64,000 bases of DNA from contig SADC01000842.1 in NCBI GenBank assembly GCA_004194705.1, forward strand, positions 186,001 to 250,000, given 5' to 3'. The notes beneath the pieces were generated by a model, which had not been told where the DNA came from, made no database searches, and saw only the letters and a list, made by a program, of their open reading frames with translations. This DNA comes from Ditylenchus dipsaci (Eukaryota > Nematoda > Chromadorea > Rhabditida > Anguinidae). A program made the position numbers and the translations under genes. Below, piece after piece: positions 1 through 11,604 of the stretch. The stretch's first letter is position 1, and each line of letters begins with the position of its first letter.

Positions 1-1
1 G

Positions 2-259
2 GTGTGTCTATTCATCTGTTTACGACTTCGAAAATGCCATATGGCTTGTCCAGTTGATTTTGTAGTAGATAAGCTTGCACTCTATAAAATGGCTGGAGGA
101 TCGTCTGATTTCACACTTCTAATTTATTCCGGCTTAATTTGCTACTTTGCTATCTACGACCATTCAGCTAGCTATATTATGCTGGGATATTTGATTTGCA
201 CCCTTACTTCTTTGTCGTTTCAGCAGTTATCGACTGTTGAAGACATAACTGCTGTCTGA
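2..259 (+). CDS. Possible 3' end of a gene entering from the left edge
   Basis: An open frame of 85 codons runs from the edge to a TGA at 257-259. It has no recognised motif. A hydrophobic stretch (LLIYSGLICYFAIYD) and a second one near the end could be membrane segments, so it might be the last exon of a membrane protein. The frame has no convincing acceptor site that I can see, and AT-rich DNA gives open frames of this length by chance. Treat as a weak hypothetical. Confidence 0.15.
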   Translation: MCLFICLRLRKCHMACPVDFVVDKLALYKMAGGSSDFTLLIYSGLICYFAIYDHSASYIMLGYLICTLTSLSFQQLSTVEDITAV

Positions 260-1850
260 CTAAAGCAATTAGGGTGCGAATTACAAGTTCTACAATTATT
301 TATTCATTTTTATAAATATAAATATTAGTCTTACATAAACGTGACAAGTGTAGTTTCGTCAGTATTCAATGTCGATAACGAATCGCTTTTGAAAAATCTA
401 ACTATTTACCGTGTATTTTTAATATAGAAACTCTCTTCAAAAATGACAATTTTGCATGTTTGAGATATTTTTTGTGTAAACCCTCAATTATGTCTGAGAG
501 TCGATTGAAAAAATTGGGTAGAAAAAATAATTTTACAAACGCAAAATCGTCAATTTTTGGAAGGGACTTCAGTAGAAAATAAACGGTGATGTTTTTACTA
601 ATGGTTGAATGGAAATGTACTTCCGAAATATTTTCTTTAGTTGCACTATCTGAATAGCTACCATCTATATTTTTTGAATTTACTACTGTATTTAATTTAT
701 TACTGCTAATATTGGCTATAAAAGAGAACAAGCTTGTTTCTTTTTCCTTTGGTCGTTCAGCAATGTTATTAGTCAATTTTTAAGTTTCATAACTGCTGTA
801 TGGCCAAAGCTAATAAGGAATAAGATAACCACTCAACTGGTTATGTACTATGTTTTGATTTAATCATATTTTATGAATGTTTTTTTCCACAAACGAAAGA
901 TCTACATATAACAACATCTCTTTTCCCATGAATGGCAATCCTCCACCACTTGATCAAAAAGAATGGAGCTTTTTTTTCTAAGATCTATTAGGTAATTTTT
1001 ACATAGCTTTAAATGTTCAGGAAACAATAGCTTTGAAATTTTTGATCTTTGCAAAAATCAAGATTAAGAAATATGAAGCATAGGCCTTTTTGAAGGAAGT
1101 GGTGTCAAAATATGCCATGGCCCCTTTTTGTTTTTTTCTGAAACATGCCTTGATCCACCCTGTTGTTTTTAAGGTGACCATGGTTAACGATAATCACCGT
1201 GAATCACAGTGTTACCATAACCATAATAGAGAGAGAGGATCAAGGCATATTTTAAGTTAGCGGAATAGAACCCGACCACCAAAACATACACAAAACACGT
1301 TTTAGGTGGTGGACGGACATTTTTGAAAATTTTCGGGGGTTTTTTTGATGGACCACAAAAACCAACCTAAAAGGGTATCCAGATACCCTAAGAAGATAGA
1401 ATTTAAACATAGTTTTGTTAACTATGGTCTGCCACATGAAAAGTTCGTTTAAATAATTTTTGATAAAATTAGAAAAAAAATTCATTTTTTGAAGAAAAAA
1501 ATTAATTGAATTTTTGCAAAAAAAACAACAGGTGGGACCAAGACATATATTTTTTCCGGCTTTCGTATGAACATATTTTTATGACGCTGCTCAGTGCGAA
1601 TAATCAGCTTGTAACCATATTAGAACAGAAACACTACAATGTATGACTACAAGTCATATACACAAAATAGAAAAGATTCTGAAAAAAATTCACCGCTAAA
1701 TGCTAGCATCTTCTTGTTTATTGGGCTTTTCATCCGTACGATTGTTGGCTCTTTTGGATATACTTCTGTTAATGCAAACTCTGGCGTGCTTCCTTTAAAG
1801 TCACTGAATATGTACTTCAGCTGTTCCCCCTGCTATCCAAATGATAACTA
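260..1850. other. Gene-poor AT-rich stretch
   Basis: No gene is supported. A 124-codon frame on the minus strand (402-776) and a 70-codon frame on the plus strand (1639-1851) have no recognisable domains, and I see no supporting splice structure. Around 1140-1210 there is a short GTGATTATCGTTAACC-like dyad between two 'CCATGG' and 'ACCATGGT' words. Otherwise the stretch is simple AT-rich sequence. Confidence 0.4.
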
Positions 1851-1852
1851 AT

Positions 1853-2103
1853 TACCGTATATTCTCTATTAATCCCCATGGGGGATTATTTTTCAACCCC
1901 TAAAAATCGGAAAATTTTGAGGTCGATTTTGAGATTTTTGGGCAGTCGACCAAGATCTGAAAAGTGGAATCAGGAGAGCTCGTGCTAATTAAGAAAACGC
2001 AAAAAACAGATTTATGAAATGTTTGCTCCAGACTGAGATATGAGGTCCGTGGGTGGGGTGGGGGATTATTAGAGAGTGGGGGATTAATAGAGTATATACG
2101 ATA
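1853..2103. mobile_element. CCGTATTT-family MITE, copy 1
   Basis: About 250 bp. The left end reads TACCGTATATTCTCTATTAA and the right end mirrors it (TTAATAGAGTATATACGATA). The interior carries the family core 'AAAATCGGAAAATTTTGAGG', 'GTGGAATCAGGAGAGCTCGT' and a repeated GGGGGATTAWT word near the right end. Other copies in this window share the same core. A TA duplication is the likely target site. Confidence 0.75.
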
Positions 2104-4230
2104 ACGTCTGAAATGAAACTAAGCATAAACGCAAGAAAGAAAACAAGAATGTAAAAAATACTAACTAAATAGCATATTATCGGTAGTTTCCGACAAAATT
2201 ACGTTTGTTAAATGTCGTTTTCACAAGTCCGATACACGAAAGGATGTCATTTGAAATGTTTGAGTGAAATGTTTGACAACTTCAAATTTATCAGATTGTG
2301 AATCTCTTAGCCTTAAAAATTTTGTGGTCTAGAGAAAAATTTTACATTTTAACCGTGACTTTCGAATTACCTCTTGGCCGAAGATGGCCGAGACGTGGTG
2401 AACGTTGATAATTTTGTAAGGGTGATCTGCTCAACATAGTCACATCTAAACGAAATGGAACAAGTTTGTCCAAATCTCGGTGAATACGGAACTCAAGGCA
2501 TACAAACACACTTTCCAGGAAAATGTAAAGCCTTGAAGGATCATAAATAAAGTCAAAAAAAATGGGGATTGACTAGGGTGGATTGACTAATCTGGTGTTT
2601 AATTACTGAAATTATTGTATCTAGCAAGAAGTTGTGCAACCACACAAAACAACATGATCCTTTCTTGTTTTATCGCCATTGTTTTGTTGGATAGCTATAG
2701 CACTTTCCTTTTCTTTCGGTATGAAGGACCATTTGACCTTATTTTCTCTACTTTCTGACACGCCTTCCACGTGCAACTTTTTTTAAATTAACAAAAGCTG
2801 AATTCGCCCCTCAAATTTACTTTTTTCACACTCAAATTTTATAATGCCATTTTTTGCATATGCATTTATATTTAAACTTCCCTTATCATTTCTATTAATT
2901 TTTGTGCTTTCTTGTAGCCCTGGATCTTGGCTTTCTAATAAGCTATCAAACTTTGTTGGGAATTTGAGAAATGTAGAGATCAAGAGATTTAAAAAATAGC
3001 TTGAGAGGAATTTTTCAGAGTTTTCTTTTGCCTCTTAATCCCTAAATTTCCCAAACTACTCAGCAAACTTTGATAGCTTACTCAAAAGCCGAGATATAGA
3101 GCTACAAGAAAACATGAACAGTTTGAAAACAAGGGTGACAAAAGATCAAAGAAAATGGCAATATAAAATTTGATGTTAAAAAAAAAGTAAATTTGAGAGG
3201 GAAACTCATTCTTTTGAAAGGGAAATTTCAGTTTGAGCCATCGAAAGATCCTTCAGAATTTTCTTTATTGAATACGCTTAATTAGACCTTTATTTTTTTA
3301 ACACTTTCAACTTAATTTAAATTGAAAAGCTTTTCATTTTCTATATAGCGTGATTACTTCCTTGCTAATTCGATGCTCACTTCCCAACCTTTTGCGCTTT
3401 AGCTATTAAAAACTTTCTTTTTTCAGCATAAAAGGGATTCACTTCCGTGGATTACCTGCTACTAAGCCCTTTCTTACCCAATAGGAATGCCTTGTATTGG
3501 ATCAGGAGAAAACATCTCTGCTCGGGGGTGATGTAGGTGACCCTATTAGTTGGGGTGACTCTCTTTTCCAATTATTAGTCGTTAATCAAGTCTCATGTTT
3601 CTTTTCTTTTAACTCTTCTCTTAGGTAGTAGTAGTACTAGTAGTAGTTAAACCAAGAATTTCCGTAGATTCTCTGATCGCACACTTAATTTTTGGTGTGT
3701 GTTTGTTTCAGTTTTATCTTGATGAGCTAGAAATCTTATACATTATCACTTTTTTAGCCGAGAGCTGTTTGTGTTGCATAATTTCGGATGAATTCCACCC
3801 ATAACAAGACTCTACTCTAAAGATGTTCTGAGGTAGACAAAAACAAGATAAACATCTATTGATACACCTTTTCGTTTGGCTGAGCAGTAAATTTTTGCAT
3901 TATCCTATATATTTTTGTTTTACTGTTAACCTTTTTGCAGTTGCAGAAAATATGGCGTTTCAGAGCTATTTTTCGACAGTTTACTTTTGTTAGTTGTTTT
4001 GGTGTCAAGTAAGTCTTTGTTACTGCATTCGTTTCTCGATACAACAAACACCCGGCATGATCAACTACTTTTCTGATTTTTATGGGTTTCTGCTTCAGAA
4101 ACTTTATGTAACGTACTCTTAATATACCATATATATTATAATAAGACCCCATAGCGCTTTATTTGTTAATTCCATTTTTTAAACTTCAACTGGTCTAAGA
4201 CTCTTGTTTTTATAAAGTTTTTAAAGGATG
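2104..4230. other. Intergenic, no gene recognised
   Basis: No supported gene. A minus-strand open frame at 3856-4152 (98 codons, Lys-rich) is the longest candidate but has no known domain. A short diverged inverted or duplicated pair around 2800-3240 shares words such as AAATTTGAG and AGCTATCAAACTTTG on opposite strands, so it may be an old foldback remnant. A short (TAG)n tract lies near 3625-3650. Confidence 0.4.
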
Positions 4231-4235
4231 CTACT

Positions 4236-4512
4236 TATGGTAGGGTACTTAGGGCAAGCATTTGTGTTTTTTGGCCCAAAGTCGTGCACTGGTTCGATCC
4301 CGCGTGGTAGTACGCTATTTATTTTGGCGTTCTTGACCAGTCTCTAGTGATAACTAAAGTGCCTAATTCCGAATCCGGCACTAAAAAGTAGAATAACCCC
4401 GAAAATTCAATCAAACAAGCTAAAAGAACTAGAGTGCCAGCAGGTGGGTTCTAAACCTGCACACCATTTTGGGCCATAAAACACAAACGCTTATCCACTG
4501 CGCCATCGAGGC
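4236..4512. repeat. Inverted pair of tRNA-like heads (element copy 1)
   Basis: The left part contains a tRNA-type B box, GGTTCGATCCC, followed by GCGTGGTAGTACGC. The right part is a similar head in reverse, including GATGGCGCAGTGGATAAG (A-box like) on the minus strand. The two heads face each other across about 120 bp. The same arrangement occurs at 22849-23137, so this is a family and not chance. It may be a tRNA-derived SINE that became a foldback. Confidence 0.65.
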
Positions 4513-4874
4513 CGAATTTGCAAAGCTTAGTAGCTTTTCCCCCTCCTTCAAGCCCTGCAAATAGTGCCTGTTAGATTTTCGGAGACTCTATCAAACACTT
4601 TTCATAGGGTTTTAAAACTTTGGGAAAAACGAGAGTTTGAGTCCATTTGAAATTCCACAGGGCCTCATTAGAAGATATACGGTATTGTGATCCCTGATAT
4701 TTGGTTATAACGAGAAGCAACTGTATGAGTTTTGCCAGGAACATTTTAATTTATCGTTTGAAGGTGCAAATGCAGCGAAGAATGCCAAAAAGCAAAAAGA
4801 GGGTGTCATGGCAGAATCTAACAACGGTAGAACTAGTTCTTCCATCATCAAATGATGTTGTAATAATTTTTTAG

Positions 4875-7800
4875 CATTTTGTGAGAATCTCATGAGTGCA
4901 TTTTATGTATCGGACAACGTCAATGTGATGAGCAATGCTTCTGCAGTTGCCAAAAATATTACTGAACAGAGCTGTCTAGATCTGTGTTCAAGCAATAAAG
5001 ACCCCAATGGGTATATCTCAATTGTTTCATTCATGAATAAATATTATGAAATCTTTAGTCGGTTAGTGTTCTGTGCCTCAGTTGTCTATGACAGAGATCA
5101 GTCCCAGTGTTTGATGTATCGCAAGAGCAGCGAACCAGATGGAGAGTTGCTAAGAAAGCCAGAAGATGGAAAACGATATTTTGAGAAGTTTTGCTTAGCT
5201 GGTATGTTTTTCTAGTCAAATTATTATGGTCAAGGTCGAGAAAATTTATCTGTGAATGGTTTTTAGAAGATGTTCCACGAGATTGCGCCAACAAGCAGGT
5301 AATATTTCGGAAGTCACAAAAGCTGTTTTGACGTTCATGCATTGATGACCTGTTTCAGTTTGTTCGCGTAGATGACTACATACTCAAAGGCTATGCCCAA
5401 GCTACTGCTGTTTTCCCATCAATGGCAGAATGTATATTTTTGAACTTTTATTAATCTTATTTATTTTGATGGAAAACCTCACATTAAGAACCAAATTGAG
5501 GGGACAAGGGTTGTAAACCATGTATTATTGCATTTTTTACACAGAATCCGAATTTTTTGCGGGTTAAAAAGTAGAAGTATTTATTCTATTTTAATGGAAT
5601 AAAGTAAATTTTAGGTGTTGCTCATTGTATCAGGAAAAAAGAATTTGAATGCAGAGTGAGTTTTTTTCCCTTGAGTCTTCGAGTGTTTAAAAAATATTTT
5701 AAATATCATTAGCGGGACCATATTGATTTCTTTAGGAATCAAATGCCTATTTTATGCTTCTTTTACTAGATTTTTTTTATCTAATAAGCGCATCCTTTTT
5801 AAAAACTTCATACGTGCATCAGATTTAAAAACCTTCTGTTACTTGAATTTGGATTTTTGGCTTTTATTGTAAAAAAGTTGGAATGCTAAAAAGCAGAATG
5901 CTAAAACATTTTTTGAAATCACGGTGAGAGCTTTATATAATATCTGAATTTTCTAGTCTGCCATGTACTTTTACGAAGAAGGCGAGTGCATCACTAACTT
6001 GGAGTCAGCAATTACTCGTCCAGATGACTTCATGAAACCAGATGATGATGACAAGGTGGTCTTCTTCCATAACGGATGCATTCAGCCGGGTCTCCGTGCA
6101 GAGGTTGCTGCCTCTGAAGATGAAGAAGACAACAAAGATGACAGTAACACTCTTGTTTTTTATTATAAATGATTTAACTGATCTTTTTCTTGAGGCTCTT
6201 CTGGCGAAACACCAGAAAACGAACCAGAAGCTCCAGTACAACCCAGCACAACCACAGCAGAATCTCCATCAACAACGCAACTAACTACCCAGAAGGTAGT
6301 ATACACCACTACTATGCCACAAGAAATTGTAACAGAATCTCCAACAACTACCACAGTGTCTGAGCCAAGCACTACAACAAGCACTGAGCTACCATCCCCA
6401 CCACGACAGCTACACCAGACTCTACCTCTTCTATACCTTCGATAATTGAAAAGGTGGACATGAAGGAAGAGCAAAATAAACCTACTAAGATGTCGAAGCA
6501 GCCGATCAGAAACATCGAGACTCGTCTGTATGGAGCTAAGCAGCTGGTTGGTATTCACAACAACTTTATATCCGTTTTACAATTTTTTAAGCGACAGTAT
6601 CAGTTGCCGACGTTTTTTAGCCACCGAACAGCGACCTAATTTTAGAACATTTAATGTTTTACCCATTAATGCCAGCTGATGAAAGTTCCTACCACAAAGT
6701 TCCTTGCACTTCCTATAACTTTTTTACTTTTTCGAAAAAATACCCTCCGAGAATTACTTCTAGCAAAAAAATATAGTGAAAAATTTGGCAAAGACTTTTG
6801 GCCAAATGAGTTGAGCCGTGGAGCCACCCCCTAAATTTAAGAAATAATATAAAAAATTAGAATTTTTTACATTTAGGAAGCTGCTGTGGACGGATCCTTG
6901 CAAGAAAAAAGTCATTTGGAAGAGGACACCGAAGAAGTTTCCCCTCCGTCATTTAAAATTGACTCTGCTCCCGCCAATGCAAGTGCGGTTGCCGAAGAAG
7001 AAGCGAACAAGGGTTTGCAACCTCCATCACTAGCCCTAGAGCTTCTATGCCAATGACTGCACTCAAGCACGTACCTACAAAACAACTCCAGCTAAAGCCT
7101 ATTAAAGTGGACAAGAAGCATTTTGGCGGCAGTGATCCACAGGTGTTTCAAAAAATCTACGGCTGAAAACGAATAAAGTACTTTAGGAAGATGGTTATTT
7201 CGGCAAATGGGCTGCTTGGACAGTGTGCAGAGAAGCCGGCGAGAGGCGTAAATTTTCAAGAAATTTAATTTTTCATTTAATTTATCGAATAGATTCTAGG
7301 TATTCGGCGTAGAAAATGCTTAGACCTGAGGTAGGAAAATTTAAATTGCTGGTAATCGAAAAAGTAACCCTAATTTTTAGACGCTGCAAGGGAGCACTGA
7401 TGCAAGTGACTATTGCCCAAAGATTTGCCTCAGCCAGAGTCAATTGAAGGCAAACTTTACATTACAATAAATTGAGATAAAAATATGAAATTTGCAGAGA
7501 ACCAACTACTGCACCTGCAGATGCCCCAACTGGCCCAACTCGCAACCCTCTACCTATCAACCGTTCTTCTTCTAGTTTATCTGGTGGCGCCCCTCCTTCT
7601 ATTTTGCCCCCTCAACTACCCCAGAAAGAGTTAAAACCTCTACCGGCTGGAGCACCAGGCAAGGTGGACGACATCTGGTCACCATGGTTAGGTAGCTGTC
7701 AGGTTGGTGCTAATTCTCATTTTTTTAAAAACACTTTAAACAGGCCCAGTTAAATTGAAAGTAAAAAAAGATGTGTGACCACTAAAATGAGTCGTGATTA

Positions 7801-8160
7801 CTCATATTTTTTTGTTTTTATTCTACATTTTGTTCATTTTTGCGCCAGTCTTTATACAATTTTGCATGCGCTCACCGCCGGAAAATTAGAAAATGTCTTC
7901 AAAAAGTGGACAATCACTGGATAAAATGACTTCAAAATTTTTGGTGTTTTCCCATAAGAAATTGTGGCGTACACCACTACCTGGCTCTATGGATTTCCGG
8001 TTTTATACCACTTTATGAAACATCCCAATTTCAGCACTTTGCCAGCAGCCAGCCCTGCAAAAACAATGAAGTGATTGGGTTTGAGTCACGTGAATGTATA
8101 GCCAAAGACCCCAAGATGTGCAAAGGACCATTCTTCAGGTACTGCACAATCGCTTGTTAG
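4875..8160 (+). CDS. PAN/Apple plus thrombospondin type-1 extracellular protein (5' end unresolved)
   Basis: Exons inferred at 4875-5010, 5059-5201, 5267-5298, 5359-5431, 5615-5655, 5957-6143, 6195-about 6546, 6877-7142, 7187-7247, 7300-7330, 7381-about 7440, about 7500-7701 and 8035-8160 (stop TAG). The first exons give one PAN/Apple repeat (CLDLCSSNKDPNG then FCASVVYDRDQSQC), then a second one (AECVAHC, ECITNLESA, FFHNGC). A long Thr/Pro/Glu-rich linker follows. Two thrombospondin type-1 modules end the protein (GKWAAWTVC with RRRKC, and IWSPWLGSCQ with CKGPF and a closing Cys). It is probably secreted matrix or cuticle-associated. No signal peptide exon was found upstream of 4875, so the start is missing. 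At least three single-base deletions break the frame, near 6393 (C run), 7040 (C run) and 7393. AATAAA follows at about 8183. Confidence 0.8.
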
Positions 8161-8318
8161 AATCTGGCTGGTGTTAAGTCAATAATAAATAGCCAAAAAC
8201 CTAGCAGCGCAGTGCAATAAACTTTAATTTATGTTTGTTAATAGTGTTTTATAACTCAATAAATTCCAAAGAGCTAGAAACAGCTATTATTTTCAAAGTA
8301 GTAAACAACAACAAAAAA

Positions 8319-11300
8319 TTAGTAAAAGTTGAGATTGTTTAACAACAACAGATTGGCAGTATTCGAACCAACAACCAAAGAGTTTTGAGCCACATCAAAG
8401 GTGCTGATCAACTTGGGATCCTCCTCGACCAGCGCTTTGAGTTGTATGTTATTCCACATCTTGCCGGATAACCATATGTTATTGCCGTTCTGACAAGACT
8501 CTTCTGAATCTTGCATGCTGAAAAAAACAAAAGATTGTGTGTTGCTTTATGAAAAGTGGTTAGACTCACGGTTCATCTCCCAGGTTTGAGGCATCCCAGT
8601 GTATCAGGCCTGAATCTGAGCATGAAAAGCAGTTGCTGGGGTAGACTGGGTGAAATTTCAGCTGTAATTTCGATTTTGAAATCTTTGATTGTCTTTCTCT
8701 AAGTCTATCTGTAAAACTGAAATTCGTTTTGACTTTTACAAATTTCAAACGAATTTCAGTTTTACAGATAGACTTAGATTCGAAAAGTCATTCTTTAGTA
8801 TATAATGTCAAAATTAAAATTTTCTATTGGTCGTCCTATGTCACCTTTGTAATTTTGTTTATTTTCGACTGATTTAGAAAAATAGTTTTTTATGGTTGAT
8901 ATTTTTCTGTCCCATTCAAAAAAGATTTTTAGATTTTTTTATTTATAGGAGATTTTTATTCACCGGTACAACTATACACAAAAAAATGTTGAGAGAAGAT
9001 AGGAACAAAGTCACTTACTTGATTCACAGAGTCTTGACACACTTTTAGTAGGTTGGGTAAATCTTGGTCCGGTTGTCTGATGTCAATAAAAGATATTGAG
9101 CCGGAGCTTGTTCCAAAGGCTAGCTAAAATATGATCTGACCAATATCCACGATCGAAAAAGCATTTAAAATCAAAAATTGAGGGCTTTTTTAAAATATGT
9201 CTCCTTTTTTCTGCTTTGGTTTCTAAGCTAATTTAGAAACATTCAATGATAATCAGTGTGATTTAGCTGCCAAGAAAGTGGAAATTAGAATTTTCTGGTT
9301 CTTCTAAACAAATGCGACTTTTAGTGTACAGTTTTTTGAAATTGGCTAACTTTTAAAATAACTTTCCAGCACTATTTATTGTAAAAATCAGCTTGGTTAC
9401 CAAATAAATAATAAAAGAGATTTCAAGGTAAAGCCAAAAGCAAAAATCAACAAACTGACCACATTAGGTTGTGCTGGATGAGAAGCTATAGAGGTGACTG
9501 AGTCATTAAGCGTGGTTACTGCTTTGGACACTGAAGGTATTTTGCCGAGAATAGCCATTGCAGAACCTGATGACCTAGCTGCTTGACGCACATCCCACAA
9601 ATGTATTTGGCCGGTGGTGTGACCGCTTACAAGTTGGAAATGAGCACATGGGATCATGCAAGTCACACCCATCAGATCCTAAGACGATAAAAAATTTACA
9701 CAAATCTAAAAAAAAGACTAAAAAGACAGTTAACTAACCTCAGAGAGCACAGAAACAGCATGTCCTTTTTTTGTGCCTGTGGCTGAGATTCTAACAATTT
9801 TCCAGTATCGCTTCCAGAAAAAATTTCATTGTTGACCACACAAACAGCGGTGGAAGCAGCTTTGTTGTGAACCGCAGGAAATGTTTTTGTAGTTACTAGA
9901 GATCCGTTGGACTGGCACTCAATTACTTGCACATCTCCATTGCTCAGTCCAGCCACAAATTGGACTTGCGAGAGAACACTTAAAATGGATGAGTGGGAAA
10001 GTTATTATATTGAAAACACTTCTGAATCTTTTTTTTCTAAATTCAAAAATAAAATACTGAAATAGCTGTGAAATTAGAGAATTTTCTTATTATATAAAGA
10101 TGAAGAACATACAAGAGGTCGTTGACATCAGCTTCAACCTTCAGCTGGCTAATTTGTTGAATACCAGAAGGGTCTTCAGACGGCTCCTCGCTTGTGCTCC
10201 ACAAGGCAATAGAATTCACATCTCCGTTCCAAGATCCAGATACAAAATAGTCTGCATTGTGGTCTTCGTTGGCAAGAAATGTTACCTACAATTTAAAAAA
10301 CTGTCTTTTTTATTAATCTCAGCCTACCTAATTCAGTGAAGCCCAGGGCTGGCACGGGCCTTGATTTTGCAGGCCTGGCCCGGACCTCGTTTTCAAAAGC
10401 CCGGCCGGCCCGGAAAAGCCCGGAAAAATTTCTCATTCAAAATTTTCGAATTTTTTTTTTAAAAATTCAAAATTTTTACTAATATTTAAAATTTTAAGCT
10501 TTTTAAAAGAACTTTTCGCCTTAGAGAATTATTTTATGCGCCTTCCTTACATTGTTTTACAGAAGTACTTTTCCTTTACTTTTTTTATTACTTATTTTGG
10601 GCTATCTTGGTTTTCTTATGGCTTTTCTACCCATTTAAATAATTTGTGCGCTCCTTATTACCAAATAATTAGTGCTTAAAGCTTCATTTAGATGTCATTA
10701 ATTAATTTTTTTATTCGTTAGCAGTTTTTTATCTAAGAGCTGTAGTGGTGTGAAACGCTGCAATGATAACCTTGTTAGATTGCCAAAAGCCTGAGGATTT
10801 TTTTGACACCAAAGTTGTATCCAAAGGAAAAAAAAGGAAGATAAACAAGGTTTGCACCCACTGGGATTCGAACCTGGGAGTTCGAAATATTCAATTGCAA
10901 TAAATGTATAATGAATGGGCGCTTGAATGCAGAAAATTGTTAAACGGTGAAAAAATTCTTTGAAATAGTGAAACTTACAGTTGTCTGTAAGTTAACCCGG
11001 GCCTAACCGCCTGGCCGGAGCTTTTTAGGCCCGGCCCGCCGCAAGCTTCGGCCCGGCCCGCCGGCTTGCCGGTCTCGGCCGGCCCGTGCCCAGCCCTGGT
11101 CAAGCCTCTATAAACCGGCAAACCGATAAATCGGAACTGTCAGAAAGCCTTATTTGACTGGCCAGCAAAAAATTGAAGAAAAAAAACCCCTGATGAACCG
11201 GCACCGTCAATAAACCGCTGGTCCCCAGGGGTTGCGGGGTCTTTCAGGTCGTCTTTTAAACTTACTTTAGAAATTTTAGCTCCTGCATATTGTTTTCTGC

Positions 11301-11328
11301 ACTGATTTTGTGGCTCGTTTAAGCGCAT
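8319..11328 (-). CDS. NUP43: Nucleoporin Nup43 (NPP-23), WD-repeat protein
   Basis: Part of the Nup107-160 (Y) complex scaffold at nuclear pores in animals. Exons: 11266-11328 (ATG), 10113-10285, 9739-9978, 9460-9678, 9019-9123, 8570-8661, 8319-8517 (TAA). Every junction is GT-AG and keeps frame except one. Diagnostic stretches in Nup43 order are KISKVTFL at the N terminus, FVSGSWNGDV then ALWS, VAGLSNGDVQV, GQIHLWDVRQ, FHPVYPSNCFSCSDSG with IHWDAS, and a closing LVVGSNTANLLLL. They match the vertebrate protein's GSWD..SLWS, FHPSNP..LFTCSEDG, WHWDAS and LVCGTDAEAI segments. One base is missing near 9795, where GKLL must shift to RISATG. Intron 1 (10286-11265) holds a hAT-like element. Length is close to the family's 380 residues. 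Confidence 0.85.
8699..8777. repeat. Perfect 31-bp inverted repeat
   Basis: Arms 8699-8729 and 8747-8777 are exact reverse complements with a 17-bp spacer. The arm starts CTAAGTCTATCTGTAAAACT. It lies in NUP43 intron 5, just upstream of exon 6. Likely a small foldback element; the hairpin could affect splicing, but nothing shows that it does. Confidence 0.85.
10344..11098. mobile_element. hAT-like non-autonomous element in NUP43 intron 1
   Basis: 755 bp. Ends are CAGGGCTGGCACGGGCC and its mirror GGCCCGTGCCCAGCCCTG. The flanking 8-mers GTGAAGCC (10336-10343) and GTCAAGCC (11099-11106) match at seven of eight positions, as expected for a hAT target-site duplication. The ends are GC-rich with iterated GGCCCGG and the middle is AT-rich with no transposase. 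Inside, at about 10855-10890, is a tRNA-like 3' segment on the minus strand (GGTTCGAATCCCAGTGGG). Confidence 0.8.
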
Positions 11329-11604
11329 TTTGAAAATCTGAAGTAATCAATCAAAGCTATTTAATAAATTTTAGCTCAAAACCTCAGATTTGACACAAAA
11401 TTAAGTCGAAAATGTGTTTGCAAAAAAAGACTGTATGATCCATATTCAGCACCAACAAAAGCACCGAAATTAATTATTTTAAATAATTTGAATTTGAAAA
11501 AGCGCCTTTGTCTTTCATTTTATACTTTTTTTACAAATCGAATTTTTATGCATGTGAAGTCGAGTATTCCTTGACTTCAACATAAAACCCTGTTAAAAGG
11601 CTTA
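11329..11604. promoter_or_regulatory. Shared intergenic region between divergent NUP43 and MBOAT7
   Basis: The two start codons lie head to head 276 bp apart. The segment is AT-rich and shows no TATA box that I would defend and no repeat element. It probably contains both promoters. A splice-acceptor-like sequence before either ATG, which would mark trans-splicing, is not obvious. Confidence 0.45.

Noticed and set aside
402..776. 124-codon minus-strand open frame as a gene
   Set aside because: It has no domain, no splice support and biased Ser/Lys/Asn composition as expected from AT-rich DNA.
6005..6558. Minus-strand open frames opposite the PAN/TSP gene
   Set aside because: They mirror the Thr/Pro-rich linker exon of the plus-strand gene and have Val/Ser-rich shadow composition.
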